Origin: Oscillibacter sp.
GTDB taxonomy: Bacteria > Bacillota > Clostridia > Oscillospirales > Oscillospiraceae
Direction of reading: 5' to 3'
Length of the DNA stretch: 64,000 nt
Assembly (NCBI GenBank): GCA_020025475.1
Contig: JAHHSA010000001.1
Span: 1 to 64,000 of the forward strand
Shown here: positions 50,196 to 58,382 of the stretch, piece after piece
How positions within the stretch are numbered: position 1 is the first letter of the stretch
Layout: every line of letters begins with the position of its first letter
Translations under genes and position numbers: made by a program
The notes under the pieces: model-generated
What the model saw: only the letters and a program-made list of their open reading frames with translations
What the model was told of the DNA's origin: nothing
Databases searched by the model: none

Positions 50196-51245
50196 GTGAC
50201 GGTGGTCTATCTGGACAGTGTGTTTCTGCTCAATGCGCTGATGGACTATCTGCTGCTTTTAGCCGCAGGACGACTGGCGGGACTGCCGCCCAGACGGAGA
50301 CGGTATCTGCTGGCCGCTCTCTTAGGCGGTGCTTATGCGGCGGCTGTCTTTTTGCCGGGAGGCGACTTCCTGGCCTCTCCCTGGGTGAAAGCGGCTGCTG
50401 GTGTTGTGGTGGGCCTTGTGGCCTACGGCGGGGAGGAGCACCTACTGCGGATGCTGCTGCTCTTCCTGGGTGTCTCCTGCGGTATGGCCGGAGCGGTACT
50501 GGTGGTGGGACTCCTGGCGGGGGGTGTGCCCATGATGAGCGGTATCTTCTATACGGATGTCTCTGCCCGTGTTCTGCTGATTGCTGCTACGGCGGCGTAT
50601 CTGGTGCTGTCGGTGGTGTTCCGCGCCTCTGCGGCCCACGGAATGCGGGGGGAGCTGCTGCCAGTAAAGGTGTGCATCTGGGGACGGGTGCAGACGCTGA
50701 CAGCCCTGTGGGACACCGGAAACGGCCTGCGAGACCCGGTAGCCGGCAGCGCAGTGCTGGTGCTGGCTGCCAACAGCATTCGGGAGATTCTGCCCCACAG
50801 ACTACGATTCCTCCTGGAACCGGAGCAGCTGGCCCGTCCAGCTGACACCATGGAACTCATATGCCATGCGGCACCGGAGCTGCACCCCAGGCTTCTGCCC
50901 TACCACGCAGTAGGCGTCCGCACAGGGTTGCTGCTGGGCATCTGTACGGACTGGATCGAGGTGGCGGGCAGACGTTATCCCCATGGCATTGTAGGCCTCT
51001 CGCCGACAGAGCTGGGGACTGGATATACAGCGCTCTGGGGTGGAGCGGGAAAGGGAGGAAACTATGAAAGAGCTGCGAATGACTTGGCGGACGATTCTGG
51101 CCCGGCTGGGTCTCATACCAGAAGAGGGCGTGCATTACATTGGCGGCAGCGAGATCCTGCCGTCGCCGCTGGACAAGAAGCGGGAAGCCGAGCTGCTGCA
51201 GCAGTTGGACCAGGAGGATGCCAGGAAGGAGCTGATCGAGCATAA
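50196..51245 (+). CDS. spoIIGA: Sigma-E processing peptidase SpoIIGA
   Basis: 349 residues. Five N-terminal membrane segments (about 1-150) and a C-terminal aspartic-protease-like domain with ALWDTGNGLRDPVAG, the catalytic Asp of SpoIIGA. It cleaves pro-sigma-E after asymmetric division. GTG start with aaggggg. The last 60 codons overlap sigE in another frame and have the composition of read-through sequence, so the conserved protein probably ends near residue 290. The -10-like TATAAT at 50132 has no good -35, as expected if an activator such as Spo0A is needed. Confidence 0.88.
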   Translation: MTVVYLDSVFLLNALMDYLLLLAAGRLAGLPPRRRRYLLAALLGGAYAAAVFLPGGDFLASPWVKAAAGVVVGLVAYGGEEHLLRMLLLFLGVSCGMAGAVLVVGLLAGGVPMMSGIFYTDVSARVLLIAATAAYLVLSVVFRASAAHGMRGELLPVKVCIWGRVQTLTALWDTGNGLRDPVAGSAVLVLAANSIREILPHRLRFLLEPEQLARPADTMELICHAAPELHPRLLPYHAVGVRTGLLLGICTDWIEVAGRRYPHGIVGLSPTELGTGYTALWGGAGKGGNYERAANDLADDSGPAGSHTRRGRALHWRQRDPAVAAGQEAGSRAAAAVGPGGCQEGADRA

Positions 51246-51768
51246 CCTGCGGCTGGTGGTGTACATCGCCCGACGGTTTGAAAATACCGGTGTGGGGATT
51301 GAGGACCTGATCTCCATTGGCACAATCGGGCTTATCAAGGCGGTGGGGACTTACCGGGCTGACAAGAACATCAAGCTGGCGACGTATGCCTCCCGCTGCA
51401 TTGAAAATGAAATCTTGATGCACCTGCGGAAAAATGCCAATCGGAAGGGGGAGGTTTCCTTTGATGAGCCGCTCAACACGGACTGGGACGGCAATGAGCT
51501 GCTTCTCTCAGACGTGCTGGGAACGGAGGAGGATCTGGTGGTACGTCCCATTGAGGAGGCCGTGGATCGCTCACTGTTGGCAGCGGCCCTTGGTACCTTG
51601 CCGGACCGGGAGCGGGAGATCATCACCCTGCGCTTCGGCCTGAACGGGGGACAGGAGCGGACCCAAAAAGAGGTGGCGGACCACATGGGAATTTCTCAAT
51701 CCTATATTTCAAGGCTGGAAAAAAGAATCATTCAGCGTCTTAAAAAGGAAATTTTGAAAATGAGCTGA
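51064..51768 (+). CDS. sigE: RNA polymerase sporulation sigma factor E
   Basis: 234 residues, including a short pro-region (about 1-25) to be removed by SpoIIGA. Region 2: EHNLRLVVYIARRFENTG, GIEDLISIGTIGLIKA; region 4: DREREIITLRFGLNG, QKEVADHMGISQSYIS. Mother-cell early sigma factor. ATG at 51064 follows aagggagg. It is followed by glnS with its own promoter, not by sigG. Confidence 0.95.
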   Translation: MKELRMTWRTILARLGLIPEEGVHYIGGSEILPSPLDKKREAELLQQLDQEDARKELIEHNLRLVVYIARRFENTGVGIEDLISIGTIGLIKAVGTYRADKNIKLATYASRCIENEILMHLRKNANRKGEVSFDEPLNTDWDGNELLLSDVLGTEEDLVVRPIEEAVDRSLLAAALGTLPDREREIITLRFGLNGGQERTQKEVADHMGISQSYISRLEKRIIQRLKKEILKMS

Positions 51769-51798
51769 GGACTTCGGGCAGTTCCCGTCGGATTCTCC

Positions 51799-51827
51799 TT
51801 GCTTTTTCACGAAATGTTCTGTATAAT
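51799..51827 (+). promoter_or_regulatory. sigma-A promoter of glnS
   Basis: TTGCTT (51799-51804), 17-nt spacer, TATAAT (51822-51827), about 40 nt before the ATG. Confidence 0.75.
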
Positions 51828-51867
51828 TGTATCCGATTTTCAAACATTTCATTGGGAGGACTGACAC

Positions 51868-53571
51868 ATGGCAGAAGAAATCAAAACGATGCAGGAAGAA
51901 GCATCCGAGAGCCGGAACTTCATCCATGCTTTTATCGAGGAGGATATCGGCCCTGGTGGTCAGTATGAGGGTATGACCGTTCATACGCGATTCCCTCCGG
52001 AGCCCAATGGCTATCTGCATATCGGTCACTGCAAGGCTCTGACCATTGATTTCGGTACCGCTGAGAAGTTTGGCGGCATCTGCAATCTGCGGATGGACGA
52101 TACCAACCCCACCAAGGAAGATATGGAGTTTGTTGAGGCAATTCAGGAGGATATTCACTGGCTGGGCTTTGACTGGGACGACCGGTTCTTCTATGCCTCT
52201 GATTATTTCGAGAAAATGTACGAGTGCGCTGTGGACCTCATTAAGCGGGGCCTGGCCTACGTCTGCGAGCTGACTCCCGAGCAGTTCAAGGAGTATCGTG
52301 GCAGCATTGGCGTGCCCGCAAAGAGTCCCTTTCGGGATCGGCCCGTTGAGGAGAGCCTGGACCTCTTTGCCCGTATGCGTGCCGGTGAGTTCCCCAACGG
52401 CGCAATGACCCTGCGTGCCAAGATTGATCTTGCCAGTGGCAACTTTAATATGCGTGACCCCGTCATCTACCGCATCAATCATATGCATCATCACCGCCAG
52501 GGGGATAAGTGGTGCATCTATCCCATGTATGACTTTGCACATCCCATTGAGGACGCACTGGAGCACATTACTCACAGCCTCTGTTCTTTGGAGTTTGAGG
52601 ATCATCGTCCTTTGTATAACTGGGTGGTGGAGCACTGCGATCTGCCCAGCAAACCCCGTCAGATAGAGTTTGCCCGTCTTGGCATTGACCACACCGTTAT
52701 GAGCAAGCGGAAGCTCCGCGCTCTGGTAGAGGGCGGTCAGGTGTCTGGCTGGGACGATCCCCGGATGCCCACCCTCTGTGGCCTGCGCCGCCGTGGCTAC
52801 ACACCAAAGGCCGTGCGCAACTTCTGCGAGCGCATCGGTGTGGCAAAGGCTCCCAACACCGTGGAGTACAGCTTCCTGGAGCACTGCCTGCGTGAGGACC
52901 TGAACGAGCATGCACAGCGTGTCATGGGCGTTCTGCGTCCCATCAAGCTGACTATTACCAATTATCCCGAGGGCCAGACCGAGACCGTCACGGTGGAGAA
53001 TAACCCCATCGATCCAGAGGCCGGTACCCGTCAGGTCTCTTTCTCCCGCAACCTCTACATTGAGGCTGACGACTTCCTGGAGATCCCCGTGCCCAAGTAT
53101 AAGCGCCTCTATCCCGCCGGCCCTGAGTGCCGTCTGAAGGGTGCCTATCTCATTACCTGTACCGGCTGCGTGAAGGACGAGAATGGGAATATCACTGAGG
53201 TTCTCTGCGAGTATGATCCCGAGAGCCGCGGCGGTGATCCCGCTGACGGCCGCAAGGTCAAGGGGGCTACCATTCACTGGGTGGATGCGGCTACCGCCGC
53301 CGATGCTGAGGTTCGTCTGTACGACAATCTGTTCCTGGATGCTGCTCCCGATGCTGCTGACAAGGACTTTATGGAGTGCCTGAACCCAGATTCTCTGGAG
53401 ATCCTTACCGGCTGCAAGGTGGAGGCTGGACTGCAGGAGGCTGTGGCTCCTGCCAGCTTCCAGTTTATGCGCCTGGGCTATTTCTGCCTGGATAACAAGG
53501 ACTCCAGGCCCGGTCATCTGGTATTTAACCGCAGCGTCAGCCTGAAGGACAGCTTCAACAAAAAGGCATAA
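51868..53571 (+). CDS. glnS: Glutaminyl-tRNA synthetase
   Basis: 567 residues. FPPEPNGYLHIGHCKAL (HIGH), LGIDHTVMSKRKL (KMSKS), and the anticodon-binding beta-barrels at the C-terminus. GlnRS is not universal in Firmicutes, which often charge tRNA-Gln through GatCAB, so its presence with GltX implies direct charging. RBS gggagga. Codon use is like the other highly expressed genes here, so any transfer is old. Confidence 0.96.
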   Translation: MAEEIKTMQEEASESRNFIHAFIEEDIGPGGQYEGMTVHTRFPPEPNGYLHIGHCKALTIDFGTAEKFGGICNLRMDDTNPTKEDMEFVEAIQEDIHWLGFDWDDRFFYASDYFEKMYECAVDLIKRGLAYVCELTPEQFKEYRGSIGVPAKSPFRDRPVEESLDLFARMRAGEFPNGAMTLRAKIDLASGNFNMRDPVIYRINHMHHHRQGDKWCIYPMYDFAHPIEDALEHITHSLCSLEFEDHRPLYNWVVEHCDLPSKPRQIEFARLGIDHTVMSKRKLRALVEGGQVSGWDDPRMPTLCGLRRRGYTPKAVRNFCERIGVAKAPNTVEYSFLEHCLREDLNEHAQRVMGVLRPIKLTITNYPEGQTETVTVENNPIDPEAGTRQVSFSRNLYIEADDFLEIPVPKYKRLYPAGPECRLKGAYLITCTGCVKDENGNITEVLCEYDPESRGGDPADGRKVKGATIHWVDAATAADAEVRLYDNLFLDAAPDAADKDFMECLNPDSLEILTGCKVEAGLQEAVAPASFQFMRLGYFCLDNKDSRPGHLVFNRSVSLKDSFNKKA

Positions 53572-53588
53572 CGATATCTGATTAAACA

Positions 53589-53620
53589 GGGAGACTGCAG
53601 GGCGGTCTCCCCGTTTTCTA
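53589..53620 (+). terminator. Terminator of glnS
   Basis: Stem GGGAGAC/GTCTCCC (53589-53595 with 53605-53611), then cgttttc. Confidence 0.7.
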
Positions 53621-53631
53621 TACACAAGAAG

Positions 53632-53664
53632 AAAAGCCGGCAGGGAGTCATCCCTGCCGACTTT
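53632..53664 (-). terminator. Orphan minus-strand terminator
   Basis: On the minus strand, stem GTCGGCAGGGA/TCCCTGCCGGC (one wobble), loop tgac, then TTTTC. It lies just after the gene remnant, not after any intact gene. Confidence 0.7.
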
Positions 53665-53665
53665 A

Positions 53666-53851
53666 TCATATCCGTGATGGATGTGTTTTTTGTGCTTTCC
53701 GCAATGCTTGGGAAAGCAACAAATACAATGGCGAGCCCATGATACCGGCACCTGAAGCAAAGGAAATTACCTGCAAAATGTATCCGATGCAGATATCAAA
53801 AAGAAATATTGCTGCGTCATGGTCTCCTGTGTCAGCTCCTCTGCTCAGTGC
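53666..53851 (-). pseudogene. Possible 3' remnant of a membrane-protein gene
   Basis: A 61-codon frame with no ATG/GTG/TTG start, bounded upstream by a stop. It has a protein-like pattern with one membrane helix (IFLFDICIGYILQVISFASG, then SPLYLLLSQALRKAQ) and is followed at once by a strong terminator. This looks like the end of a gene whose front has been lost. Parent family not recognised. Confidence 0.35.
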
Positions 53852-53885
53852 TCATTATGGGACAGGCAGCGCGGAAAAGCTCTCT

Positions 53886-54296
53886 TTAGAATTTGAGGGG
53901 CTTGTCCAAAAGAATATAGGTATAGACACCGCTGCCCAGCAGGGTGCCGGTTTGATCGGTGATCCGGACGTCGTAGACGCAGAGAGTTTTACCACTTTTG
54001 ACCTCACGGGCTTCGGCAGTTAGAGTATCTCCGGCATGGGCGCTGCGGAGATAGTGGTAGTCAGCGCAGACGGTAGCGGAAACAACACCGTGGGATGCGG
54101 AGGCTGCCCCGGCGGTCACATCGCCCAGAGTGAAATAAACACCGCCGTGCACGGTGTGAGCAGGATTGGTTTCGTCTTCGTGGGCAGCCTTGACAGCCCT
54201 GGCATATCCGGGTCCAATGTCGGTGACTTGAATTCCCAGCTTCCGGGCAAAGGCGTTTTGTTCGTTGCGGTAGCGCTTCAGCTGTTCAAAATCCAT
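53886..54296 (-). CDS. PaaI-family hotdog thioesterase
   Basis: 136 residues. The hotdog pattern is visible: NPAHTVHGGVYFTLGDVTAG (active-site region), then ATVCADYHYLRSAHAGD. These act on acyl-CoA; substrate unknown. ATG at 54296 follows aaaggaggg; a longer in-frame start at 54353 would reach into the sigG end. 53 nt after sigG on the same strand. Confidence 0.88.
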   Translation of the reverse strand: MDFEQLKRYRNEQNAFARKLGIQVTDIGPGYARAVKAAHEDETNPAHTVHGGVYFTLGDVTAGAASASHGVVSATVCADYHYLRSAHAGDTLTAEAREVKSGKTLCVYDVRITDQTGTLLGSGVYTYILLDKPLKF

Positions 54297-54349
54297 GGAG
54301 TACCCCTCCTTTAGAGATACTCTGATTTTACCGCGGGAAAGTGAAATGG

Positions 54350-55120
54350 TCAAATGTTCTTCTGAATAGTGTGCAGAGCACCTTTTTCCAGCCGGGAAAC
54401 CTGGGCCTGAGAGATGCCAACCTCTGCGGATACCTCCATTTGAGTCTTGCCTTCACAGAAACGCAGTGTCAGAATGCGGCGCTCCCGGTCATCCAGATGG
54501 GTCATGGCATCCTTCAAAGCGATGCAGTCCGTCCAGAGCTCCACGCTGTTTTTTCGGTCCCTGACCTGGTCCATCACGCAGACGGTGTCACCGTCGTCGG
54601 CATAAAGGGGCTCATACAGGGAGACGGGCAGCGAAATCGCATCCATGGCGAAAATAACATCCTCTCGGGGAATGTCCAACTCGGTGGCGATTTGCTCTAC
54701 TGTGGGTTCCTTCTGAGTTTCGCCCATCAGCTTTTCACGGGCCTGGAGAACTTTGTAGGCAGTATCCCGCGTACTGCGGGAAACACGAATTGCACTGTTG
54801 TCGCGGAGATAGCGGCGAATTTCACCGATAATCATTGGAACACCGTATGTGGAAAAGCGAACCGGTTGATTGATGTCAAAATTATCAATGGCCTTGATCA
54901 ATCCCACGCAGCCCACCTGAAAGAGGTCGTCTGCGTACTCGCCTCGGTTGGAAAACCGCTGAATGACGGAGAGTACCAAGCGGAGGTTCCCTTCAATCAG
55001 CTGTCGGCGGGCATCTTCATCGCCCTCTTTGGTGCGTCGCAGCAGTTCTACGGTCTCCACGTTTTTCAAAACCTTCAGTTTGGACGTGTTGATCCCTGCA
55101 ATCTCCACTTTACCCTGCAT
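54350..55120 (-). CDS. sigG: RNA polymerase sporulation sigma factor G
   Basis: 256 residues. The N-terminus KVEIAGINTSKLKVLKN is the SigG signature. Region 2: EGNLRLVLSVIQRFSNRGEYADDLFQ; region 4: DDRERRILTLRFCEGKTQMEV, ISQAQVSRLE. Late forespore sigma factor. ATG at 55120 follows aggagg by 8 nt. It is on the opposite strand to spoIIGA-sigE and about 2.6 kb away, not in the tandem known from B. subtilis. A sigma-F-type promoter precedes it. Confidence 0.95.
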   Translation of the reverse strand: MQGKVEIAGINTSKLKVLKNVETVELLRRTKEGDEDARRQLIEGNLRLVLSVIQRFSNRGEYADDLFQVGCVGLIKAIDNFDINQPVRFSTYGVPMIIGEIRRYLRDNSAIRVSRSTRDTAYKVLQAREKLMGETQKEPTVEQIATELDIPREDVIFAMDAISLPVSLYEPLYADDGDTVCVMDQVRDRKNSVELWTDCIALKDAMTHLDDRERRILTLRFCEGKTQMEVSAEVGISQAQVSRLEKGALHTIQKNI

Positions 55121-55150
55121 GAATCCGGCCTCCTGTCCTGTGATAGGAAC

Positions 55151-55179
55151 AGTATTACCGGGCAGATGGTTCCTAATAC
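55151..55179 (-). promoter_or_regulatory. Sigma-F-type promoter of sigG
   Basis: On the minus strand, -35 GTATT (55179-55175), 15-nt spacer, -10 GGTAATACT (55159-55151). The -10 matches the GGNNANANT form of the sigma-F consensus at each fixed place; the -35 matches four of five of GYWTA. It lies about 25-30 nt before the ATG. Confidence 0.6.
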
Positions 55180-55322
55180 AGGAAGGATTTTCCGCTTCCT
55201 GTCGGTGAGACGGCGACAGCACTTGAGAATCATTGAATTTGGAACCGCAGTTCAGTGGGGCAGCGTGGGAAGCTGCATAGGACAGCCAAAGAACCGCATA
55301 ACGTGACAGGGGAGGTGAAAGG

Positions 55323-55607
55323 ATGCAATGCAGAGTGCGGGATCTCCAGTGCAAGGAGGTCATCAACATCTGCGATGGCTGCCGCCTTGGCTATGTGGGC
55401 GATGTGGATGTCCGGGTGCCGGAGGGTCAGGTGGTGGCCATTGTGGTATACGGCCCCTGCCGTTTTTTTGGATTGTTTGGCAGAGGGGAGGAATACTATA
55501 TTCCCTGGGATTGCATCCAGCGCATCGGAGATGACATCATTCTGGTGGATAAGCCGTGTCCGCGCTCAGATTTGCGAGAGGAGCGGAAACGGCGCTGGTG
55601 CCGATAG
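55323..55607 (+). CDS. ymxH: YlmC/YmxH family sporulation protein
   Basis: 94 residues, PRC-barrel-like. CRVRDLQCKEVINICDGCRL, VGDVDVRVPEGQ and YYIPWDCIQRIGDDIILVD match YlmC/YmxH, which often neighbours sigG. RBS aggggagg. Divergent from sigG, so both may be controlled from the short region between them. A GC hairpin (55616-55642) follows and is probably its terminator. Confidence 0.9.
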   Translation: MQCRVRDLQCKEVINICDGCRLGYVGDVDVRVPEGQVVAIVVYGPCRFFGLFGRGEEYYIPWDCIQRIGDDIILVDKPCPRSDLREERKRRWCR

Positions 55608-55615
55608 GGAGATGG

Positions 55616-55652
55616 GCGGAGGCCGGTCATTTCGGCCTCCGCAGTTTCTTTT
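55616..55652 (+). terminator. Terminator of ymxH
   Basis: 10-bp stem GCGGAGGCCG/CGGCCTCCGC (55616-55625 with 55633-55642), then agtttctttt. Confidence 0.75.
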
Positions 55653-55663
55653 GAAAATAATAC

Positions 55664-55692
55664 TTGCAATACTTGACGGATTATGGTATTAT
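55664..55692 (+). promoter_or_regulatory. sigma-A promoter of rpsB-tsf
   Basis: TTGCAA (55664-55669), 17-nt spacer, TATTAT (55687-55692). Confidence 0.75.
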
Positions 55693-55697
55693 ATCAC

Positions 55698-55804
55698 AGC
55701 ATTCCGCACGGCGCGTCGACTCCCTGTCTGTGCCCTTTCAGGGTTGGCAGGGGGGATGAAGCCGCCGGAGGTAAAACTAAATTTGTTTGGAGGAACACAC
55801 TAAC
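55698..55804 (+). promoter_or_regulatory. rpsB leader with nested hairpins
   Basis: About 105 nt of untranslated leader. CCCTG...CAGGG encloses CCCT-ttc-AGGG near 55722-55753, a nested hairpin ahead of the RBS ggagg. An autoregulatory S2 leader is possible. Confidence 0.4.
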
Positions 55805-56533
55805 ATGGCAAATTCTAACGTCGTATCCATGAAAGCCCTGCTGGAGGCAGGCGTCCACTTCGGTCATCAGACCCGTCGCTGGAACCCCAAGATGGCTCCC
55901 TACATTTACACTGAGCGCAACGGTATCTATATCGTTGACCTGCAGAAGACGGTCCGCAAGCTGGAGGAGGCTTACAGCTTCGTCCGTCAGCTGGCTGAGA
56001 ATGGCCAGTCTCTGCTGTTCGTGGGCACCAAAAAGCAGGCTCAGGAGGCTATTCGCGACGAGGCAACCCGCTGCGGTCAGTACTATGTCAACGCTCGTTG
56101 GCTGGGCGGCATGATGACCAACTTCAAGACCATGCGCACTCGCGTGGAGCGTCTGAACCAGCTCAAGACCATGCAGGAGGACGGCACCTTTGATATGCTG
56201 CCCAAAAAGGAAGTCATGAAGCACATGGGCGAAATCGCTAAGCTGGAGAAGTATCTCGGCGGCGTGAAGGACATGAAGAAGCTGCCCGGCGCTCTGTTCA
56301 TCGTGGATACCCGCAAGGAGCGTAACGCCATTGCTGAGGCTCACAAGCTGGGCATCCCTGTTGTTGCAATCGCTGACACCAACTGCGATCCCGACGAGAT
56401 CGATTACGTCATCCCCGGCAACGACGACGCTATTCGCGCCATCAAGCTGATCTCTTCCATTATGGCTAACGCCGTTCTGGAGGGCAAGCAGGGCGAGCAG
56501 ACCGCTGAGGCTGCCGCTGAGGACGCTCAGTAA
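55805..56533 (+). CDS. rpsB: 30S ribosomal protein S2
   Basis: 242 residues. SMKALLEAGVHFGHQTRRWNPK, RWLGGMMTNFKT and FIVDTRKERNAIAEA are S2 marks. ATG at 55805; ggagg lies 11 nt upstream. Operon with tsf. Frequent CGT/CGC and GCT codons suit a highly expressed gene. Confidence 0.98.
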   Translation: MANSNVVSMKALLEAGVHFGHQTRRWNPKMAPYIYTERNGIYIVDLQKTVRKLEEAYSFVRQLAENGQSLLFVGTKKQAQEAIRDEATRCGQYYVNARWLGGMMTNFKTMRTRVERLNQLKTMQEDGTFDMLPKKEVMKHMGEIAKLEKYLGGVKDMKKLPGALFIVDTRKERNAIAEAHKLGIPVVAIADTNCDPDEIDYVIPGNDDAIRAIKLISSIMANAVLEGKQGEQTAEAAAEDAQ

Positions 56534-56592
56534 TTAGATTTTCCAGAGAGCGCAGAGCTCTCCAAAAAATTCTTTATTTGGAGGAATTGAAA

Positions 56593-57510
56593 ATGGCTTT
56601 TACCGCTGCAGATGTTAAGACCCTGCGTGAGAAAACCGGCGTTGGCATGATGGACTGCAAGAAGGCCCTGACCGAAGCTGACGGCGATATGGATAAGGCA
56701 ATCGAGATCCTTCGTGAGAAGGGCCTGGCTGCTTCCGTGAAGAAGGCTGGCCGTGTTGCCGCTGAGGGTATGGCTTACGCTGCATCTATCGATGGCGTGG
56801 GCGTTCTGGTCGAGGTCAATGCCGAGACTGACTTCGTCGCCAAGAATGAGAAGTTCGTGAACTTTGTTCACGGCGTGGCTGCTACTGTTGCCAAGGAGAA
56901 TCCCGCTGATATGGATGCCCTGATGGAGTGCAAGTACAACGGGACCGATTTGACCGTGCTGCAGCAGCAGCAGGAGATGGTCCTCGTCATCGGTGAGAAC
57001 ATTAAGGTTCGCCGTTTCGCTCGCTTCGCTGACGGTGTTTCCGTGGCTTACGTCCACGCTGGCGGCAAGATCGGTGTTTTGGTTAACCTGGACACTGAGC
57101 TGTCTGCGGAGCAGGTCGAGGAGTGCGGCAAGGACGTCGCTATGCAGATTGCTGCTCTGAATCCCCGTTTCTGGGACAAGACTCAGGTCACCCAGGACGT
57201 TCTGGACGAGGAGAAGAAGATCATGATGGTCCAGATGGAGAACGACCCCAAGATGGCTTCCAAGCCCGAGCAGGTGCGTGAGAAGATCGTCATGGGCAAG
57301 CTGAACAAGTTCTACTCTGAGAACTGCCTGCTGCAGCAGGAGTTCGTGAAGGACGGCTCCATGACTGTCGAGCAGTATATCGCTGCTACCGCAAAGGCAC
57401 TGGGTGGTGCTATCACTTTCAAGAGCGCTGTGCGTTTTGAGAAGGGTGAGGGCATCGAGAAGAAGCAGGAGGACTTCGCTGCTGAGATCGCTTCCATGGT
57501 GAAGGGTTAA
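56593..57510 (+). CDS. tsf: Elongation factor Ts
   Basis: 305 residues. The N-terminal UBA-like part has LREKTGVGMMDCKKAL; the core has AAEGMAY and NAETDFVAKN. Nucleotide exchange factor for EF-Tu. ATG at 56593 follows ggagg; earlier in-frame start at 56578 is before the RBS. Terminator after it. Confidence 0.97.
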   Translation: MAFTAADVKTLREKTGVGMMDCKKALTEADGDMDKAIEILREKGLAASVKKAGRVAAEGMAYAASIDGVGVLVEVNAETDFVAKNEKFVNFVHGVAATVAKENPADMDALMECKYNGTDLTVLQQQQEMVLVIGENIKVRRFARFADGVSVAYVHAGGKIGVLVNLDTELSAEQVEECGKDVAMQIAALNPRFWDKTQVTQDVLDEEKKIMMVQMENDPKMASKPEQVREKIVMGKLNKFYSENCLLQQEFVKDGSMTVEQYIAATAKALGGAITFKSAVRFEKGEGIEKKQEDFAAEIASMVKG

Positions 57511-57538
57511 TCAGAAAGTTTCCGAATATTGTCTGAAA

Positions 57539-57571
57539 AGGTCCACGGGTTTGCCGTGGACCTTTTTTGTG
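57539..57571 (+). terminator. Terminator of rpsB-tsf
   Basis: 11-bp stem AAGGTCCACGG/CCGTGGACCTT (57539-57549 with 57554-57564), then TTTTTG. Confidence 0.9.
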
Positions 57572-57646
57572 TTCGAAAGCGAGACAGGCAGGATCAGAAG
57601 ATTCCGCGCGAAAAGCCGGGAATTTAGGGCGAAGCACGCCTTTCTC

Positions 57647-57675
57647 TTGTATTAGACAGGTTTTTCTGATATACT
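57647..57675 (+). promoter_or_regulatory. sigma-A promoter of the M50-scpAB run
   Basis: TTGTAT (57647-57652), 17-nt spacer, TATACT (57670-57675), 38 nt before the ATG. Confidence 0.65.
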
Positions 57676-57713
57676 AACAATGTATTTTTGCCGTTATTGA
57701 TTGGGGATTCAAA

Positions 57714-58373
57714 ATGCTTCAGCACTTACAGAACTTAGCACAGAATCTGGACGTTGCCTCCATGGGAGAGATGGTGCTCCGTGTGGCGGCAGTCTTTCTA
57801 TGCCTGACGGTTCATGAGACCTGCCATGGCCTGGCGGCATTGGCTCTGGGGGACCCCACGGCCAAGTCCATGCACCGACTCAGCCTCAATCCCTTTCGCC
57901 ATATTGACTGGCTAGGATTGGGAATGATGCTGGTGGCTGGATTCGGTTGGGCAAAACCGGTGCCGGTTGACCCTAGCTATTTTAAAAAACCAAAGGAAGG
58001 TATGGCTTTGACTGCACTGGCTGGGCCAGTGTCCAACTTTGCATTGGCACTTTTGGCAATGTTAGTCTGCAAAGGCATATACCTTTACGCGCCATACAAT
58101 GCCGTATGGAACATGGTGTTTGAATATCTGTTGTACATGGTTGCACCCCTCTCCGTTGGGTTTGGACTTTTCAATCTGCTCCCCATCCCACCGCTGGATG
58201 GGTCCAAGGTGCTGGGAGCACTGCTTCCGGACCATCTCTATTTTATGCAGATGCGCTATGAGCGCTATGGTATGTTGGTGCTGCTGGTCATCGCCTTCTT
58301 CGGAATTGGAGACGGCGTGGTGGGGACTGCCATCAACGGGGTCTATCTTGGGCTGTTCAATCTGTTCTTTTGA
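57714..58373 (+). CDS. Site-2 protease family (M50) membrane protein
   Basis: 219 residues, about five membrane segments. Zinc motif HETCH (34-38, HExxH) and NLLPIPPLDGSKVLG carrying the third ligand Asp; GPVSNFALALLA is also typical. It may act in regulated intramembrane proteolysis; target unknown. It is followed at once by scpA, a common clostridial order. Confidence 0.9.
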   Translation: MLQHLQNLAQNLDVASMGEMVLRVAAVFLCLTVHETCHGLAALALGDPTAKSMHRLSLNPFRHIDWLGLGMMLVAGFGWAKPVPVDPSYFKKPKEGMALTALAGPVSNFALALLAMLVCKGIYLYAPYNAVWNMVFEYLLYMVAPLSVGFGLFNLLPIPPLDGSKVLGALLPDHLYFMQMRYERYGMLVLLVIAFFGIGDGVVGTAINGVYLGLFNLFF

Positions 58374-58382
58374 GGTGTGACG

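Noticed and set aside
51709..53760. 683-codon open frame antisense to glnS
   Set aside because: It mirrors glnS codon structure, has no RBS and gives no recognisable domain; a shadow of a GC-rich highly expressed gene.
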